Shown: positions 17,070 to 26,192 of the stretch, piece after piece
Numbering within the stretch: the first letter of the stretch is position 1
How the letters are laid out: every line of letters starts with the position of its first letter
DNA from: Streptosporangium saharense
GTDB taxonomy: Bacteria > Actinomycetota > Actinomycetes > Streptosporangiales > Streptosporangiaceae
NCBI RefSeq assembly: GCF_014203715.1
Contig: NZ_JACHJP010000001.1
Span: 908,432-972,431, forward strand
DNA: 64,000 nucleotides
Reading direction: 5' to 3'
The notes under the pieces: model-generated
The model's database searches: none
What the model saw: the letters and a program-made list of their open reading frames with translations, nothing else
What the model was told of the DNA's origin: nothing
Position numbers and translations under genes: made by a program

Positions 17070-18147
17070 GCTCCGGGTCGGGGGCGGCCAGCCACTCGTC
17101 GATCTCCCGCAGGACGTTCTTACGAACCTCCTCGGGGGCGGCGGAGGCCCTGATCGACTGCCTGGCCAGCTCGGCCAGCTCCGCGTCGCGGAAGCCGTAC
17201 ACCTGCCTGGCCAGCTCATATTGCGGCAGCAGCCGCGCGCCGAACAGCAGCGGGTCGTCGGCGCCGAGCGCGATGGGCACCCCCGCGTCGAACAACCGCC
17301 GCAGCGGCACGTCCCGCGCCTCCTCGGCAACCCCGAGTCCCACGTTGGAGGTCGGGCAGACCTCGCACGTGATCTGCCGGTCCGCCAGGCGCTCCATCAG
17401 CCGGGGCGACTCGGCAGCCCGCACGCCGTGCCCGATCCGGTCCGCGCCCAGCTCGTCGAGACACTCGGCCACACTGGCCGCGCCGAGCAACTCCCCACCG
17501 TGCGGTACGGCCAGCAGCCCCGCCCGCCTGGCCAGCCTGAAGGCCCCGTCGAAGTCGCGGGCCCTGCCCCTGCGCTCGTCGTTGGACAGCCCGAAGCCGA
17601 CGACGCCCTGGTCTATGTGGTGCGTGGCGAGCCTGGCGAGCGTCTTGGCGTCCAGCGGGTGCCTGGTGCGGTTGGCGGCGACCACGACCGCCATCCCGAT
17701 GCCCGCGTGCGCCGCCGCCTGGTGCGCGGCGTCGAGCATCAGCTCAAGGGTCGGGGTCAGACCGCCGAAGCGGTGGGCGTAGCCCGAGGGATCGACCTGG
17801 ATCTCCAGCCAGCGCGACCCCTCGGTGGCCTCGTCCTCTGCGGCCTCGCGCAACAGCCGGTAGACGTCCGACTCCCGCCGCAGCACCGCCCGCGCGATGT
17901 CGTAGAGCCGCTGGAAGCGGAACCAGCCCCGCTCGTCGGTCGCCCGCAACCGGGGCGGCCAGTCCTGCTCAAGCGCGTCCGGCAGGTGCAGACCCTGCTC
18001 GCGGGCGAGCTCGATCAGGGTCGTGTGCCGCATCGAGCCGGTGAAGTGCAGGTGGAGATGGGCCTTTGGCAGGTCGGTGAGCGGGCGTGGCATTTCCATA
18101 TGGTGCCGCATGCCGGGCACCGCGCGAGGCCGCACGCCGAACGTCAC
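17056..18147 (-). CDS. add: Adenosine deaminase family protein
   Basis: Zinc amidohydrolase converting adenosine (or a related aminopurine) to inosine in purine salvage. Of 363 residues, the metal-binding pair is in AHLHLHFTGS, the later His in a VPHGGELLG strand with the catalytic Glu, IGHGVRA supplies another His, and GADDPLLFG provides the catalytic and metal-binding Asp pair. The family usually shows SLNTDDP here, so the substrate could differ from adenosine. GTG 18147 is the longest start; ATG 18099 or 18093 would remove 16-18 residues before the conserved LPKAHLHLHF and is equally possible. It is convergent with the STAND ATPase gene. Confidence 0.88.
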   Translation of the reverse strand: MTFGVRPRAVPGMRHHMEMPRPLTDLPKAHLHLHFTGSMRHTTLIELAREQGLHLPDALEQDWPPRLRATDERGWFRFQRLYDIARAVLRRESDVYRLLREAAEDEATEGSRWLEIQVDPSGYAHRFGGLTPTLELMLDAAHQAAAHAGIGMAVVVAANRTRHPLDAKTLARLATHHIDQGVVGFGLSNDERRGRARDFDGAFRLARRAGLLAVPHGGELLGAASVAECLDELGADRIGHGVRAAESPRLMERLADRQITCEVCPTSNVGLGVAEEARDVPLRRLFDAGVPIALGADDPLLFGARLLPQYELARQVYGFRDAELAELARQSIRASAAPEEVRKNVLREIDEWLAAPDPEPTAP

Positions 18148-18195
18148 GGCCCCGCCGCCGGGCGGCGCCGTACCAGCACCGCCCGGCAGGGGGTC

Positions 18196-19401
18196 TCAGC
18201 CGACCTGGCCGAGGAACTTGGCCACCCGGCTGACGCCCTCGACGAGGTCCTCGTCGCCGAGCGCGTAGGAGAGCCGGAAGTAGCCCGGGGTGCCGAAGGC
18301 CTCACCGGGGACGAGGGCGACCTCGGCCTCCTCAAGGATCAGCTCGGCGAGCTGGGCGGACGTCTCGGGGCGCCTGCCGCCGAAGTCCCTGCCCAGCAGC
18401 TCCTTGACCGACGGGTAGGCGTAGAAGGCGCCCTTCGGCTCGGGGCAGAGCACCCCGGGGATCTCGTTGAGCATGCGGACCATGGTCTGACGGCGGCGGT
18501 CGAAGGCCTCACGCATCTTCTCCACGGCCGACAGGTCACCGGAGACGGCGGCGAGGGCGGCGGCCTGGGCCACGTTCGAGACGTTGGAGGTGGCGTGCGA
18601 CTGCAGGTTGGTCGCGGCCTTGACGACGTCCTTCGGGCCGATCAGCCAGCCGACCCGCCAGCCGGTCATGGCGTAGGTCTTGGCGACGCCGTTCAGCACG
18701 ACGACCCGGTCGCCCAGCTCGGGGACGACGGTGGCGATGCTCGCGAACGTCGCGCCGCCGTAGGTGAGGTGCTCGTAGATCTCGTCGGTGACGACCCACA
18801 GCTCGTGCTCGGCCGCCCAGCGGCCGATCGCCTCGACCTGCTCGGGCGAGTAGACGGCGCCCGTCGGGTTGGACGGGGAGACGAACAGCAGGGCCTTGGT
18901 GCGCTCGGTGCGCGCCGCCTCAAGCTGCTCGACGCTCGCGAGGTAACCGGTGGTCTCGTCGGTCACCACGTCCACCTGGACGCCCCCGGCGAGCTTGATG
19001 GCCTCGGGATAGGTCGTCCAGTACGGCGCGACCACCAGCACCTCGTCACCCGGGTCGAGGAGCGTGGCGAAGGCCTCGTAGACGGCCTGCTTGCCGCCGT
19101 TGGTGACCAGCACCTGGGCGGCGTCGACCTGGTAGCCGGAGTCGCGCAGCGTCTTGTCCGCGATGGCCTGCTTCAGCTCGGGCAGGCCCCCGGCCGGGGT
19201 GTACTTGTGGAACCTGGGGTTGCGGCACGCCTCGACGGCCGCCTCGACGATGTAGTCGGGAGTCGGGAAGTCCGGCTCGCCCGCGCCGAAGCCGATGACC
19301 GGACGGCCCGCAGCCTTCATGGCCTTGGCCTTGGCGTCCACGGCGAGCGTGGCGGACTCGGAGATCGCGGAGATGCGCGCTGAGATGCGAGGACGGGTCA
19401 T
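18196..19401 (-). CDS. Pyridoxal-phosphate aminotransferase, aspartate aminotransferase type
   Basis: A 401-residue class I/II aminotransferase, fold type I. It has the N-terminal [14 protein letters not shown], the cofactor strand [15 protein letters not shown], the [10 protein letters not shown] motif, the PLP-binding region [13 protein letters not shown] and the Schiff-base Lys in [17 protein letters not shown] conserved Arg for the substrate alpha-carboxylate is in YFRLSYAL. Bacterial subgroup Ib enzymes of this kind act on aspartate/2-oxoglutarate and sometimes prephenate. Its position just before tRNA-Trp and secE recurs in actinomycetes. It ends 48 bp before the adenosine deaminase start, so the two minus-strand genes may be co-transcribed. 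Confidence 0.95.
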   Translation of the reverse strand: MTRPRISARISAISESATLAVDAKAKAMKAAGRPVIGFGAGEPDFPTPDYIVEAAVEACRNPRFHKYTPAGGLPELKQAIADKTLRDSGYQVDAAQVLVTNGGKQAVYEAFATLLDPGDEVLVVAPYWTTYPEAIKLAGGVQVDVVTDETTGYLASVEQLEAARTERTKALLFVSPSNPTGAVYSPEQVEAIGRWAAEHELWVVTDEIYEHLTYGGATFASIATVVPELGDRVVVLNGVAKTYAMTGWRVGWLIGPKDVVKAATNLQSHATSNVSNVAQAAALAAVSGDLSAVEKMREAFDRRRQTMVRMLNEIPGVLCPEPKGAFYAYPSVKELLGRDFGGRRPETSAQLAELILEEAEVALVPGEAFGTPGYFRLSYALGDEDLVEGVSRVAKFLGQVG

Positions 19402-19648
19402 GCCTCCATGGTTACAGACCCACGAGGCGCCTTCCGCCTCGCGTCACCGGCTTTTCCCGTACGGCACGGGCAGGGCTGTGACGTGGGGGATTGATGGGAA
19501 AACGAGGGGCGGTCCTCGGCTGGTTCGACGCGGGGGCCATTCCCACGTAGACTCCCGCATGTTCCTGCCGCCGTGTGTGAATTCGGCGGCCGGACCCGTG
19601 AGCCACGGACAAACTTCGGTCCAACCGATGTATGGTGGTTCATGTCTT
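19402..19648. promoter_or_regulatory. Divergent upstream region of aminotransferase and tRNA-Trp
   Basis: No gene is supported here. TATGGT at 19631-19636 is a plausible -10 box for the tRNA-Trp gene, about 13 nt before the mature 5' end; no good -35 partner is evident. Short frames in this stretch are not protein-like. Confidence 0.4.
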
Positions 19649-19721
19649 AGGGCACTAGCGCAATTGGTAGCGCACCGGTCTCCAAAACCGGCGGTTGGGG
19701 GTTCGAGTCCCTCGTGCCCTG
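19649..19721 (+). tRNA. trpT: tRNA-Trp (CCA anticodon)
   Basis: A 73-nt cloverleaf: acceptor AGGGCAC pairs with GTGCCCT; D-arm GCGC-AATTGGTA-GCGC; anticodon stem CCGGT/ACCGG with loop CTCCAAA (anticodon CCA); variable loop CGGTT; T-arm GGGGG-TTCGAGT-CCCTC; discriminator G. The 3' CCA is not encoded. It lies directly upstream of secE, a linkage widespread in bacteria. Confidence 0.97.
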
Positions 19722-19796
19722 CGAGGAGCGGTCCGCGCATCAGGGCGTCTAGCGCGCCGCAGACATGCGTTGGACTCGACGGAGCAGGTGAGGACT

Positions 19797-20045
19797 GTGG
19801 CGATCGACACGCGCGGCGAAACCGCAGACAAGCCGAGCGGTGAGAAGAAGGCGAAGCGCACTTCTCCCGCACTTTTCTATCGGCAGGTCGTCGCTGAACT
19901 GCGTAAGGTCATCTGGCCTACGCGTAAAGAACTTCTCTCATACACCACGATCGTCCTGGTCTTCGTTCTGATCATGGTCGGGATCGTGTCCGGACTCGAC
20001 GCGTTGCTCACCGAAGGTGTGCTGCGGATCTTCGGCGGAGCCTGA
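19797..20045 (+). CDS. secE: Preprotein translocase subunit SecE
   Basis: Small subunit of the SecYEG protein-export channel. The 82 residues contain the conserved amphipathic segment VVAELRKVIWPTRKELLSYT and one membrane helix (IVLVFVLIMVGIVSGLDALL), the single-span form usual in Gram-positive bacteria. The start is GTG 19797 with GAGCAGGTGAGG upstream; the longer frame back to 19695 runs into the tRNA gene and is rejected. It sits between tRNA-Trp and nusG, the usual order, and is separated from nusG by 66 bp. Confidence 0.97.
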   Translation: MAIDTRGETADKPSGEKKAKRTSPALFYRQVVAELRKVIWPTRKELLSYTTIVLVFVLIMVGIVSGLDALLTEGVLRIFGGA

Positions 20046-20111
20046 GGCCGGACCCCGGCGGATCGCCCCCCGTAACTTCATCAGCCCATCGACGAAAGAG
20101 AATGAGTCACC

Positions 20112-20909
20112 GTGTCCGAGTCTCCACAGCCGGCCGGCGAGTCCCGCGAAGAGCGGACTGACGAGCCGGAAGAGGTCGTCGACGTCGCGAAGGACTCGCC
20201 TGACGCCGACACCGAGACCGACGAGGTCACGGCCGACGTCGAGGTCGACGAGGACGAGGAAGAAGAGGCCGGGCAGGCCGTCACCGGTGAGGTCGACGAG
20301 GACGGCGACGTCCTCCCCGACATCGACCCGGTCGAGGAGTTCAAGCGCCACCTTCGCGGCCAGTACGGCGAGTGGTACGTCATCCACTCCTACGCCGGCT
20401 ACGAGAACCGCGTGAAGTCCAACATCGAGACCCGCACGCAGTCCCTCAACATGGAGGACTACATCTTCCAGGTCGAGGTGCCGACGCACCACGTGACCGA
20501 GGTGAAGAGCGGCAAGCGCCAGCTCGTCAAGGAGCGGGTGCTGCCCGGCTACGTGCTGGTCCGGATGGAGCTCACCGACGAGTCCTGGTCCGCGGTGCGC
20601 AACACGCCCGGTGTGACCGGCTTCGTGGGCCTGTCGAACAAGCCCAGCCCGCTGAGCCTGGACGAGGTGGCCAAGCTGCTGGCCCCCGAGCCCTCGGAAG
20701 AGGCCAAGAAGGCGACCGTCAAGACCGCGGCCGCGACCGTCGACTTCGAGGTCGGCGAGTCCGTCACGGTCATGGACGGTCCCTTCGCGACCCTGCCCGC
20801 CACGGTCAGTGAGATCAGCGCCGAGTCGCAGAAGCTCAAGGTCCTCGTGTCGATCTTCGGTCGCGAGACCCCGGTCGAGCTCTCGTTCAACCAGGTCTCG
20901 AAGATCTGA
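20112..20909 (+). CDS. nusG: Transcription termination/antitermination factor NusG
   Basis: RNA-polymerase-associated elongation factor. The 265 residues begin with an approximately 75-residue acidic, presumably disordered tail (rich in Asp/Glu), longer than the E. coli protein (about 180 residues) but common in actinobacteria. The NGN domain follows ([18 protein letters not shown] and [16 protein letters not shown]), and a C-terminal KOW domain ([15 protein letters not shown]). The start is GTG 20112. The hairpin after its stop (20938-20961) separates it from rplK. Confidence 0.98.
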   Translation: MSESPQPAGESREERTDEPEEVVDVAKDSPDADTETDEVTADVEVDEDEEEEAGQAVTGEVDEDGDVLPDIDPVEEFKRHLRGQYGEWYVIHSYAGYENRVKSNIETRTQSLNMEDYIFQVEVPTHHVTEVKSGKRQLVKERVLPGYVLVRMELTDESWSAVRNTPGVTGFVGLSNKPSPLSLDEVAKLLAPEPSEEAKKATVKTAAATVDFEVGESVTVMDGPFATLPATVSEISAESQKLKVLVSIFGRETPVELSFNQVSKI

Positions 20910-20937
20910 CCGATCACATAAACTAAGACGTTCGGTG

Positions 20938-20993
20938 GGCCGTGTCTCGCGAAGCACGGCCTTCCGACATGCTCCCCGTGTCTGCGTGGGAGC
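20938..20993 (+). promoter_or_regulatory. Two hairpins in the rplK leader
   Basis: GGCCGTG/CACGGCC (20938-20961) and GCTCCC/GGGAGC (20971-20993) form consecutive stem-loops between nusG and rplK. The first lacks a U tract and may be a weak terminator. In E. coli, L1 represses the rplK-rplA mRNA through a leader site; whether either hairpin does this here is untested. Confidence 0.45.
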
Positions 20994-21026
20994 CGCATCA
21001 CCCCGATTAGGACCCGGAGTAGAACC

Positions 21027-21458
21027 ATGCCTCCTAAGAAGAAGATCGCGGCACTGGTCAAGGTCCAGCTCCCCGCTGGCCAGGCCACGCCCGCTCCGCC
21101 GGTCGGTACCGCCCTCGGTCCGCACGGCGTCAACATCATGGACTTCGTCAAGCAGTACAACGCTGCCACCGAGGCCCAGCGCGGCAACATCATCCCCGTT
21201 GAGATCACCATCTTCGAGGACCGCTCCTTCACCTTCGTCACGAAGACGCCCCCGGCGCCTGAGCTGATCAAGAAGGCCGCCGGTGTGGCGAAGGGCTCGG
21301 CCGTCCCGCAGAAGGACAAGGTCGGCAAGCTCACCAAGGAGCAGCTGCGCCAGATCGCCGAGACCAAGATGCAGGACCTCAACGCCAACGACATCGAGGC
21401 GGCCGAGAAGATCATCGCCGGCACCGCCCGGTCGATGGGCATCACGATCGCCGACTGA
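21027..21458 (+). CDS. rplK: 50S ribosomal protein L11
   Basis: L11 binds 23S rRNA in the GTPase-associated centre with L10/L7/L12 and is the thiostrepton-site protein. At 143 residues it is full length, with the N-terminal [20 protein letters not shown] loop carrying the proline-rich thiostrepton-contact segment and the C-terminal RNA-binding domain ([19 protein letters not shown], ending SMGITI). ATG 21027 has a GGACCCGGAG ribosome-binding region. It is followed by rplA after 140 bp, the standard L11 operon order. Confidence 0.99.
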   Translation: MPPKKKIAALVKVQLPAGQATPAPPVGTALGPHGVNIMDFVKQYNAATEAQRGNIIPVEITIFEDRSFTFVTKTPPAPELIKKAAGVAKGSAVPQKDKVGKLTKEQLRQIAETKMQDLNANDIEAAEKIIAGTARSMGITIAD

Positions 21459-21598
21459 CGTCGCGGCGATCCGGTCCCGAGCGGACCGGAAACGACGGGA
21501 CATGACGGTGGTTGTGTCCGTCACCACAACCTCGAAGTGAGTGGAAGGGCCAGGCGCTGGCCCGCACCACGGGCACTCGGATTCACAGGAGTGAGCAA

Positions 21599-22312
21599 GT
21601 GAAGCGCAGCAAGGCATTCCGCGCGGCGGCCGCACAGGTCGACGGCGAGAACCTCTACACCCCGGCCGAGGCGGCGAAGCTCGCCAAGGGCACCAGCGTC
21701 ACCAAGTTCGACGCGACCGTCGAGGTCGCGCTGCGGCTGGGTGTCGACCCCCGCAAGGCCGACCAGATGGTGCGCGGCACCGTCAACCTCCCGCACGGCA
21801 CCGGTAAGACCGCCCGGGTCCTGGTCTTCGCGACCGGTGACCGTGCCGAGGAGGCCCGCGCCGCCGGTGCCGACATCGTCGGCGCCGACGAGCTGATCGA
21901 CGAGGTCGCCAAGGGCCGTCTCGACTTCGACGCCGTCGTCGCGACCCCCGACCTCATGGGCAAGGTCGGCCGTCTCGGCCGCGTGCTCGGCCCCCGTGGC
22001 CTGATGCCCAACCCCAAGACGGGCACCGTCACCCCGGCCGTCGGCAAGGCCGTCACCGACATCAAGGGCGGCAAGATCGAGTTCCGTGTCGACCGGCACG
22101 CGAACCTGCACTTCATCATCGGCAAGGTGTCCTTCGGCGAGCGTCAGCTTGTCGAGAACTACGCCGCCGCCCTCGAAGAGGTGCTGCGTCTGAAGCCGTC
22201 CGCCGCCAAGGGCCGCTACCTGAAGAAGGTCACCTTCTCCACGTCCATGGGCCCCGGCATCCCGGTCGACCCGAACGTGACGCGGGCGCTGACCGCCGAG
22301 ATCGACGCCTGA
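21599..22312 (+). CDS. rplA: 50S ribosomal protein L1
   Basis: L1 forms the mobile stalk of the 50S subunit that escorts E-site tRNA and, in many bacteria, autoregulates its own mRNA. The 237 residues include the signature region [20 protein letters not shown] and the RNA-binding [19 protein letters not shown] strand. The start is GTG 21599 (frame [11 protein letters not shown], the actinobacterial N-terminus) with CAGGAGTGAG upstream; the upstream extension is rejected. A strong intrinsic terminator begins 25 bp after the stop codon. Confidence 0.99.
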   Translation: MKRSKAFRAAAAQVDGENLYTPAEAAKLAKGTSVTKFDATVEVALRLGVDPRKADQMVRGTVNLPHGTGKTARVLVFATGDRAEEARAAGADIVGADELIDEVAKGRLDFDAVVATPDLMGKVGRLGRVLGPRGLMPNPKTGTVTPAVGKAVTDIKGGKIEFRVDRHANLHFIIGKVSFGERQLVENYAAALEEVLRLKPSAAKGRYLKKVTFSTSMGPGIPVDPNVTRALTAEIDA

Positions 22313-22336
22313 TCGACTAGCAGGCGCCTTCTGGGG

Positions 22337-22380
22337 AAGGCCTCAACCGAATGGCCATTCGGTTGAGGCCTTTCTTCGTT
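22337..22380 (+). terminator. Intrinsic terminator after rplA
   Basis: A 17-bp stem (AAGGCCTCAACCGAATG paired with CATTCGGTTGAGGCCTT, 22337-22372) with a 2-nt gap between arms (effectively a short 4-6 nt loop) is followed by TTTCTTCGTT. It closes the L11-L1 transcript and separates it from the lipoprotein gene. Confidence 0.92.
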
Positions 22381-22460
22381 CCTATGGAGGACGCGCCTCG
22401 TGATCGCCGGGCGTATGGTCATAAACAAGTCCATCGGGGGACACGAAGGAGTGAAGACTA

Positions 22461-23297
22461 ATGCGCCGATTGGCTCCCGCACTGACTCTGGGAGCGGCCG
22501 CACTGATCGCGGTCACGGGATGCGGTGCGCAGAGCACCGGCACCCTCGGAAACGTCAAGCTGGCCGCCGCTGACGCGGTCCAGCAGAGCGCCCAGAGGGC
22601 CGGGGAGGTCACTTCGTACTCCGCGGACCTGGTCCTTGACGCCACAGGTGGCGAGAAGGGCCCGGGCAAGATCCAGGGCAGCGTGGTCTACCAGAGCCAG
22701 CCCCAACTGGCGACCGACATCACGCTGGACACGATCACCTTCGACGGGCAGAACGTCCCCGGCGGAGCAAGGGCGATCTTCACCGGTGACACGGTCTACG
22801 TGAAGTCGCAGTTGCTCACCAAGTTCGCGGGCGCGACCAAGCCCTGGCTCAAGGCTTCGATCACCGACATCGACGCCGAGGGCCAGAAGGGCGTCAGGGA
22901 CCTCCTCGACCAGGCCAGGCAGTTCGACCTCGCCGGGACGGTCAAGTTGCTCACCACGTCCAAGGACGTCAAGGCGGTGGGTACCGAGACGGTCGGCGGA
23001 GCCGAGACGACCCACTACAGCGGCACCTTCCCGGTCGCCGAGGCCGCCCAGGTGATCGACCCGGCCAGGCAGGAGCAGCTCAAGCAGCAGCTCTCCTCGG
23101 TCAAGGACGTGAAGTTCGACCTGTGGGCCGACGCCCAGAGCCTGCCCCGCAAGGTCACGCTCAGCGGCGCCGAGCACGGTGCGACCTTCAACCTGACCGC
23201 GCTCTTCAAGGGCTTCAACGAGCCCGTGACGATCGCGGCGCCGCCCGCCGAGCAGGTGGGCGACCTGCCGAAGAACCCGGCTCCAAGCGGCAACTGA
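22461..23297 (+). CDS. Secreted lipoprotein (LppX/LprG-like fold candidate)
   Basis: A 278-residue lipoprotein. The signal peptide LAPALTLGAAALIAVTGCG ends in a lipobox, with the acylated Cys in TGCG. The mature part opens AADAVQQSAQRAGEVTSYSADLVL and alternates beta strands (GDTVYVKSQLLTKF, KFDLWADAQSLPRKV), a pattern like the half-barrel lipid-carrier lipoproteins LppX/LprAFG. A lipoprotein gene occupies the same rplA-rplJ position in Streptomyces, so the linkage is old. It has no clear functional tie to translation. The start is ATG 22461 with GAAGGAGTG upstream, and it ends in its own hairpin. Confidence 0.88.
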   Translation: MRRLAPALTLGAAALIAVTGCGAQSTGTLGNVKLAAADAVQQSAQRAGEVTSYSADLVLDATGGEKGPGKIQGSVVYQSQPQLATDITLDTITFDGQNVPGGARAIFTGDTVYVKSQLLTKFAGATKPWLKASITDIDAEGQKGVRDLLDQARQFDLAGTVKLLTTSKDVKAVGTETVGGAETTHYSGTFPVAEAAQVIDPARQEQLKQQLSSVKDVKFDLWADAQSLPRKVTLSGAEHGATFNLTALFKGFNEPVTIAAPPAEQVGDLPKNPAPSGN

Positions 23298-23314
23298 GGC
23301 CCTCTGGGGCGTGT

Positions 23315-23351
23315 ACGGCCCGCCTGCCCCACACCGGGGGAGGCGGGCCGT
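23315..23351 (+). terminator. Hairpin terminator after the lipoprotein gene
   Basis: ACGGCCCGCCT (23315-23325) pairs perfectly with AGGCGGGCCGT (23341-23351). Only a short CGCCTTTCC follows, so it is a GC-rich terminator without a true U tract. It separates the lipoprotein gene from the L10 leader. Confidence 0.75.
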
Positions 23352-23407
23352 CGCCTTTCCCGGTTTGGCGTCCCCGGTTTGGTGTTCCTCACGTCAGGGC
23401 GTATGCT

Positions 23408-23602
23408 GTCAACGCCGAAGACCGCCGGTTGTCGTCAGGCCTCATGGTTCGACGACCTAAGGTTCCACTCGTGGACGACCCGCGTAGGTGTGATGTGAGT
23501 TTCCATTTGGACTGACCTCCTCATGTGAGCCCCGTGCGCCTGCGCCCGGGGCTTGTTTGCGTCTGTGGCCCCTTGCCGGTGGCAACATCTGGAAGGAGGC
23601 CC
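23408..23602 (+). promoter_or_regulatory. L10 leader (rplJL autoregulatory leader RNA)
   Basis: About 190 nt of structured leader precede rplJ. GCCGAAGACCGCCGGTTG and the later GCGTAGGTGTGATG resemble the actinobacterial L10-leader consensus, where the L10-L7/L12 complex binds. The hairpin AGCCCCG...CGGGGCTTGTTT near 23528-23556 looks like an attenuator. Assignment rests on position plus remembered motif; a covariance search with the Rfam L10 leader model would settle it. Confidence 0.75.
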
Positions 23603-24127
23603 ATGGCGAAGGCGGAAAAGGCAACGGCTGTAGCCGAGCTGAAGAGCAGCTTCGAAGGCTCCAACGCTGCCGTTCTGACCGAGTACCGCGGTCTCACCGT
23701 CGCCCAGCTCAAGCAGCTGCGCGTCTCTCTCGGTGAGCATGCGAAGTTCGCCGTGGTGAAGAACACGCTGACCAAGATCGCGGCCAACCAGGCCGGGATC
23801 AACGAGCTCGACGACCTGCTCGCGGGTCCGTCGGCGATTGCGTTCGTCAATGGCGACGTGGTCGAGGCCGCCAAGAGTCTGCGTGAATTCGCCAAGGCCA
23901 ATCCCCTCCTGGTCATCAAGGGCGGTGTCGTCGACGGCAAGTCGATGAACCCGACCGAGATCAGCAAGCTTGCCGACCTCGAGTCGCGCGAGGTCCTCCT
24001 CGCGAAGCTGGCCGGTGCCATGAAGGCGAAGCAGGCGCACGCCGCCGCCGTCTTCAACGCGCTGCCCACCAACATGGCTCAGCTCGTCGAGGCTCTGCGC
24101 GCCAAGCGCGAAGAGGCGGGCGAGTAG
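23603..24127 (+). CDS. rplJ: 50S ribosomal protein L10
   Basis: L10 is the stalk base protein that anchors L7/L12 dimers and, with them, represses its own mRNA. The 174 residues start [17 protein letters not shown], have the rRNA-binding [13 protein letters not shown] and [12 protein letters not shown] segments, and a C-terminal helix ([17 protein letters not shown]) that binds L7/L12. The start is ATG 23603, preceded by a very strong GGAAGGAGG; the extension to 23525 reads through the leader and is rejected. rplL follows after 85 bp. Confidence 0.99.
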   Translation: MAKAEKATAVAELKSSFEGSNAAVLTEYRGLTVAQLKQLRVSLGEHAKFAVVKNTLTKIAANQAGINELDDLLAGPSAIAFVNGDVVEAAKSLREFAKANPLLVIKGGVVDGKSMNPTEISKLADLESREVLLAKLAGAMKAKQAHAAAVFNALPTNMAQLVEALRAKREEAGE

Positions 24128-24143
24128 GTCCGCGCTGGCGGAC
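24128..24143 (+). promoter_or_regulatory. Short hairpin between rplJ and rplL
   Basis: GTCCGC and GCGGAC pair around GCTG immediately after the rplJ stop codon. L7/L12 is needed in several copies per ribosome, so an intercistronic RNA element setting the rplJ:rplL ratio is conceivable; this is inference. Confidence 0.4.
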
Positions 24144-24212
24144 TCAGGGGATTAGCGCATACATACCGCGGTCCCGAATTCTCAGTTTTTTGATACATAC
24201 GGAGGAACCATC

Positions 24213-24605
24213 ATGGCGAAGCTCACCACCGACGAGCTGCTCGACGCTTTCAAGGAGATGACCCTCCTTGAGCTGTCCGACTTCGTGAAGCTGTTCGAGG
24301 ACACCTTCGACGTCAAGGCCGCCGCCCCCGTCGCCGTGGCCGCCGCCCCGGCCGCCGGTGGTGGCGCTCCCGCCGAGGAGGCCGAGGAGCAGGACGAGTT
24401 CGACGTCATCCTTGAGGCTGCCGGCGACAAGAAGATCCAGGTCATCAAGGAGATCCGCGCCCTGACCAGCCTGGGCCTGAAGGAGGCCAAGGACCTCGTT
24501 GACGGCGCTCCCAAGCCCGTCTTCGACGGCAAGGTCAACAAGGAGCAGGCGGAGAAGGCCAAGGCTGCCCTTGAGGGCGCCGGCGCCACCGTCACCGTCA
24601 AGTAG
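24213..24605 (+). CDS. rplL: 50S ribosomal protein L7/L12
   Basis: Acidic stalk protein that recruits translational GTPases. The 130 residues show the N-terminal dimerisation helix ([20 protein letters not shown]), an Ala/Pro/Gly hinge ([19 protein letters not shown]) and the C-terminal globular domain with [20 protein letters not shown], the factor-binding surface. The start is ATG 24213 behind CGGAGGAACC. It is followed by an intrinsic terminator, so rplJL and rpoBC are at least partly separate transcripts. Confidence 0.99.
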   Translation: MAKLTTDELLDAFKEMTLLELSDFVKLFEDTFDVKAAAPVAVAAAPAAGGGAPAEEAEEQDEFDVILEAAGDKKIQVIKEIRALTSLGLKEAKDLVDGAPKPVFDGKVNKEQAEKAKAALEGAGATVTVK

Positions 24606-24653
24606 TCTCACACGGCCTGAAAGCCGCGTAGAGAGCTCGACGAGACTCAACGG

Positions 24654-24698
24654 AAAGAGCGGGTCCACCTGGTGCCGGTGGCCCGCTCTTTCTGCTTT
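24654..24698 (+). terminator. Intrinsic terminator between rplL and the Mce-associated-type genes
   Basis: AAAGAGCGGG and CCACC (24654-24669, one bulged T) pair with GGTGGCCCGCTCTTT (24677-24691), followed by CTGCTTTT. It marks the end of the rplJL operon. Confidence 0.9.
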
Positions 24699-25170
24699 TC
24701 CGGCCCTCTGCGGGCTCCCCGTGCCCGGGGCCTCCCACGGTGCTTTTCCCACGCCATGCTTATTACGGTTTATGGTGCTATGGGTGCTTTTGGGGTTTGA
24801 GTTCGGTAAATGCCCCGAAAGGATGTGGAGTGTGGTCTGTCAAGGCGGGGCGAGGCCGTACGGCGAGGCGGGGGAAGGCGTTTCCCCGCGCGGGCCCGTC
24901 ACGGAACGGAGGGGCCGTTTATCGGTGGTGTGCGGGCCTTCGAGCCGCGAGATCGGTGGTCCTGGGCCGGGTGGGCCACGGGATCGGCGGTCCAGACAGG
25001 AAAATTGTTTTCTCGTTGCAGTAAGGCGACTCTTGGAGAGGTCGGTAAAGCTCTCCATGACGGTCCGTTTGGCGGGTTATGATCCGGCGATCGGGGAGCT
25101 TTCGGCCTGACGGCCGGCGCCACGTGATCACCGGTCCGTGTTACGACGGACCCGCGATGGGAGAGAGCGC
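24699..25170. other. Gene-free spacer before the Mce-associated-type pair
   Basis: Several plus and minus frames are open here, but they are Gly/Arg/Trp-rich, lack good ribosome-binding sites and resemble no family. The stretch is locally AT-richer (24760-24820, 25005-25020) and probably holds the promoter of the gene at 25171. I see no RNA gene. Confidence 0.45.
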
Positions 25171-25680
25171 ATGGCGGTGAACGCTGCTCGGCGGGCTCGC
25201 CCGCTGAGGGTCGCCGGGCTGGTGCTGGCCCTGTTGATCGTGGCGTTGCTCGGCGCGGCCCTCTGGCTACGCTCGGCGCTGGCGCAGGCCCAGTCGGAGG
25301 CCGACGACAGGGAGGCCGCGATGCGGGCGGCGGGCACGCACGCCCTGGACCTGCTCTCGGTCGGTCACCGGACCGTGGACTCCGACATCAAACGCATCCT
25401 GGACACGTCCACCGGCGCGGCGAGGGCGGAGTACGCCAGGAACGTCACGACGCTCAAGGAGACCACGCTCAGGAGCAAGGTTCTCCAGACGGGCGCGCTG
25501 CGGGCCTCCGGCCTTGTCTCGATGAAGGGCAACGTCGCCAGGGTGATGGTCGTCGGGGACGCCGTCATCCGCTGGGAGGGCAGCAAACAGCCCCCGCAGG
25601 AACGGTTCTACCAGTGGAACATGGAAGTGACCAAGATCGGGGCGGCCTGGCTCGTCTCGAAGACGGAGCTGGTCCTGTGA
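25171..25680 (+). CDS. Mce-associated-type membrane protein (copy 1)
   Basis: A 169-residue protein with a basic N-terminus, one membrane helix (VAGLVLALLIVALLGAALWL), then an extracytoplasmic domain with DLLSVGHRTVDSDIKRILDTSTG, VVGDAVIRWEGSK and a terminal WLVSKTELVL. The helix, DLLS segment, beta strands and final WLVS/D motif match small Mce-associated (Mas) proteins, which accompany lipid-importing Mce complexes in mycobacteria. No mce genes are in the window. The start is ATG 25171 with GGGAGAGAG upstream. The next gene overlaps its stop by 4 bp. Confidence 0.75.
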   Translation: MAVNAARRARPLRVAGLVLALLIVALLGAALWLRSALAQAQSEADDREAAMRAAGTHALDLLSVGHRTVDSDIKRILDTSTGAARAEYARNVTTLKETTLRSKVLQTGALRASGLVSMKGNVARVMVVGDAVIRWEGSKQPPQERFYQWNMEVTKIGAAWLVSKTELVL

Positions 25681-26192
25681 CGCGCGTCTCCCTCCTGCTG
25701 GTCGGGGTGATGACCGCCGTCGCGCTCTCGCTCGCCGCGGTGGTGTGGATCATGTTCGCGGACCTGAGCCGGTTGCGCTCCGACGAGACCGCCGGACAGG
25801 AGGCGCTCGCGACCGCCCGCTCCGTCGCCGCCGACATGCTGTCGTACGACTACCGTACTATCGAACAAGATTTCGCACGGGCGCGTGGATACACCACGGG
25901 CAACCTCAGCCAGTACTACCGGGAGCTCACCACGAGCCTCGTGCCGACGGCCAGGAAGCAGCGCGCCGTCCAGCAGGCGACGGTGGCCGGGGCCGGGGTC
26001 GAGTCGGCGCGCGCCGACCGGGTCGAGGTGCTGCTGTTCGTGAACATGAACACCGTGCGGACCATGCCGGGAGACAAGCAGCCCCGGCGCCAGATCAGGC
26101 AGAACCGTGCCCGGCTGGTCATGGTCAGGCAGGACTCCCACTGGCTCGTCTCCGAGCTGTCCACCCTGCTGGGGAACCCGCCACCTCACTAG
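25677..26192 (+). CDS. Mce-associated-type membrane protein (copy 2)
   Basis: A 171-residue relative of the preceding gene: membrane helix LLLVGVMTAVALSLAAVVWIMF, then ADMLSYDYRTIEQDFARARGYTTG, a strand RVEVLLFVNMNTV and the closing LVMVRQDSHWLVSELSTLLG, the typical Mas-protein C-terminus. The GTG start overlaps the preceding stop (GTGA at 25677-25680), so the two are translationally coupled and probably act together, perhaps as a heteromer in the membrane. Ligand or partner complex is unknown. The pair lies between rplL and rpoB, where most bacteria have nothing. Confidence 0.75.
   Translation: MTRVSLLLVGVMTAVALSLAAVVWIMFADLSRLRSDETAGQEALATARSVAADMLSYDYRTIEQDFARARGYTTGNLSQYYRELTTSLVPTARKQRAVQQATVAGAGVESARADRVEVLLFVNMNTVRTMPGDKQPRRQIRQNRARLVMVRQDSHWLVSELSTLLGNPPPH

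Noticed and set aside
16666-19383. A 905-codon plus-strand frame over the STAND, adenosine deaminase and aminotransferase genes
   Set aside because: It crosses three real genes, two of them antisense, and lacks protein character after the STAND region.
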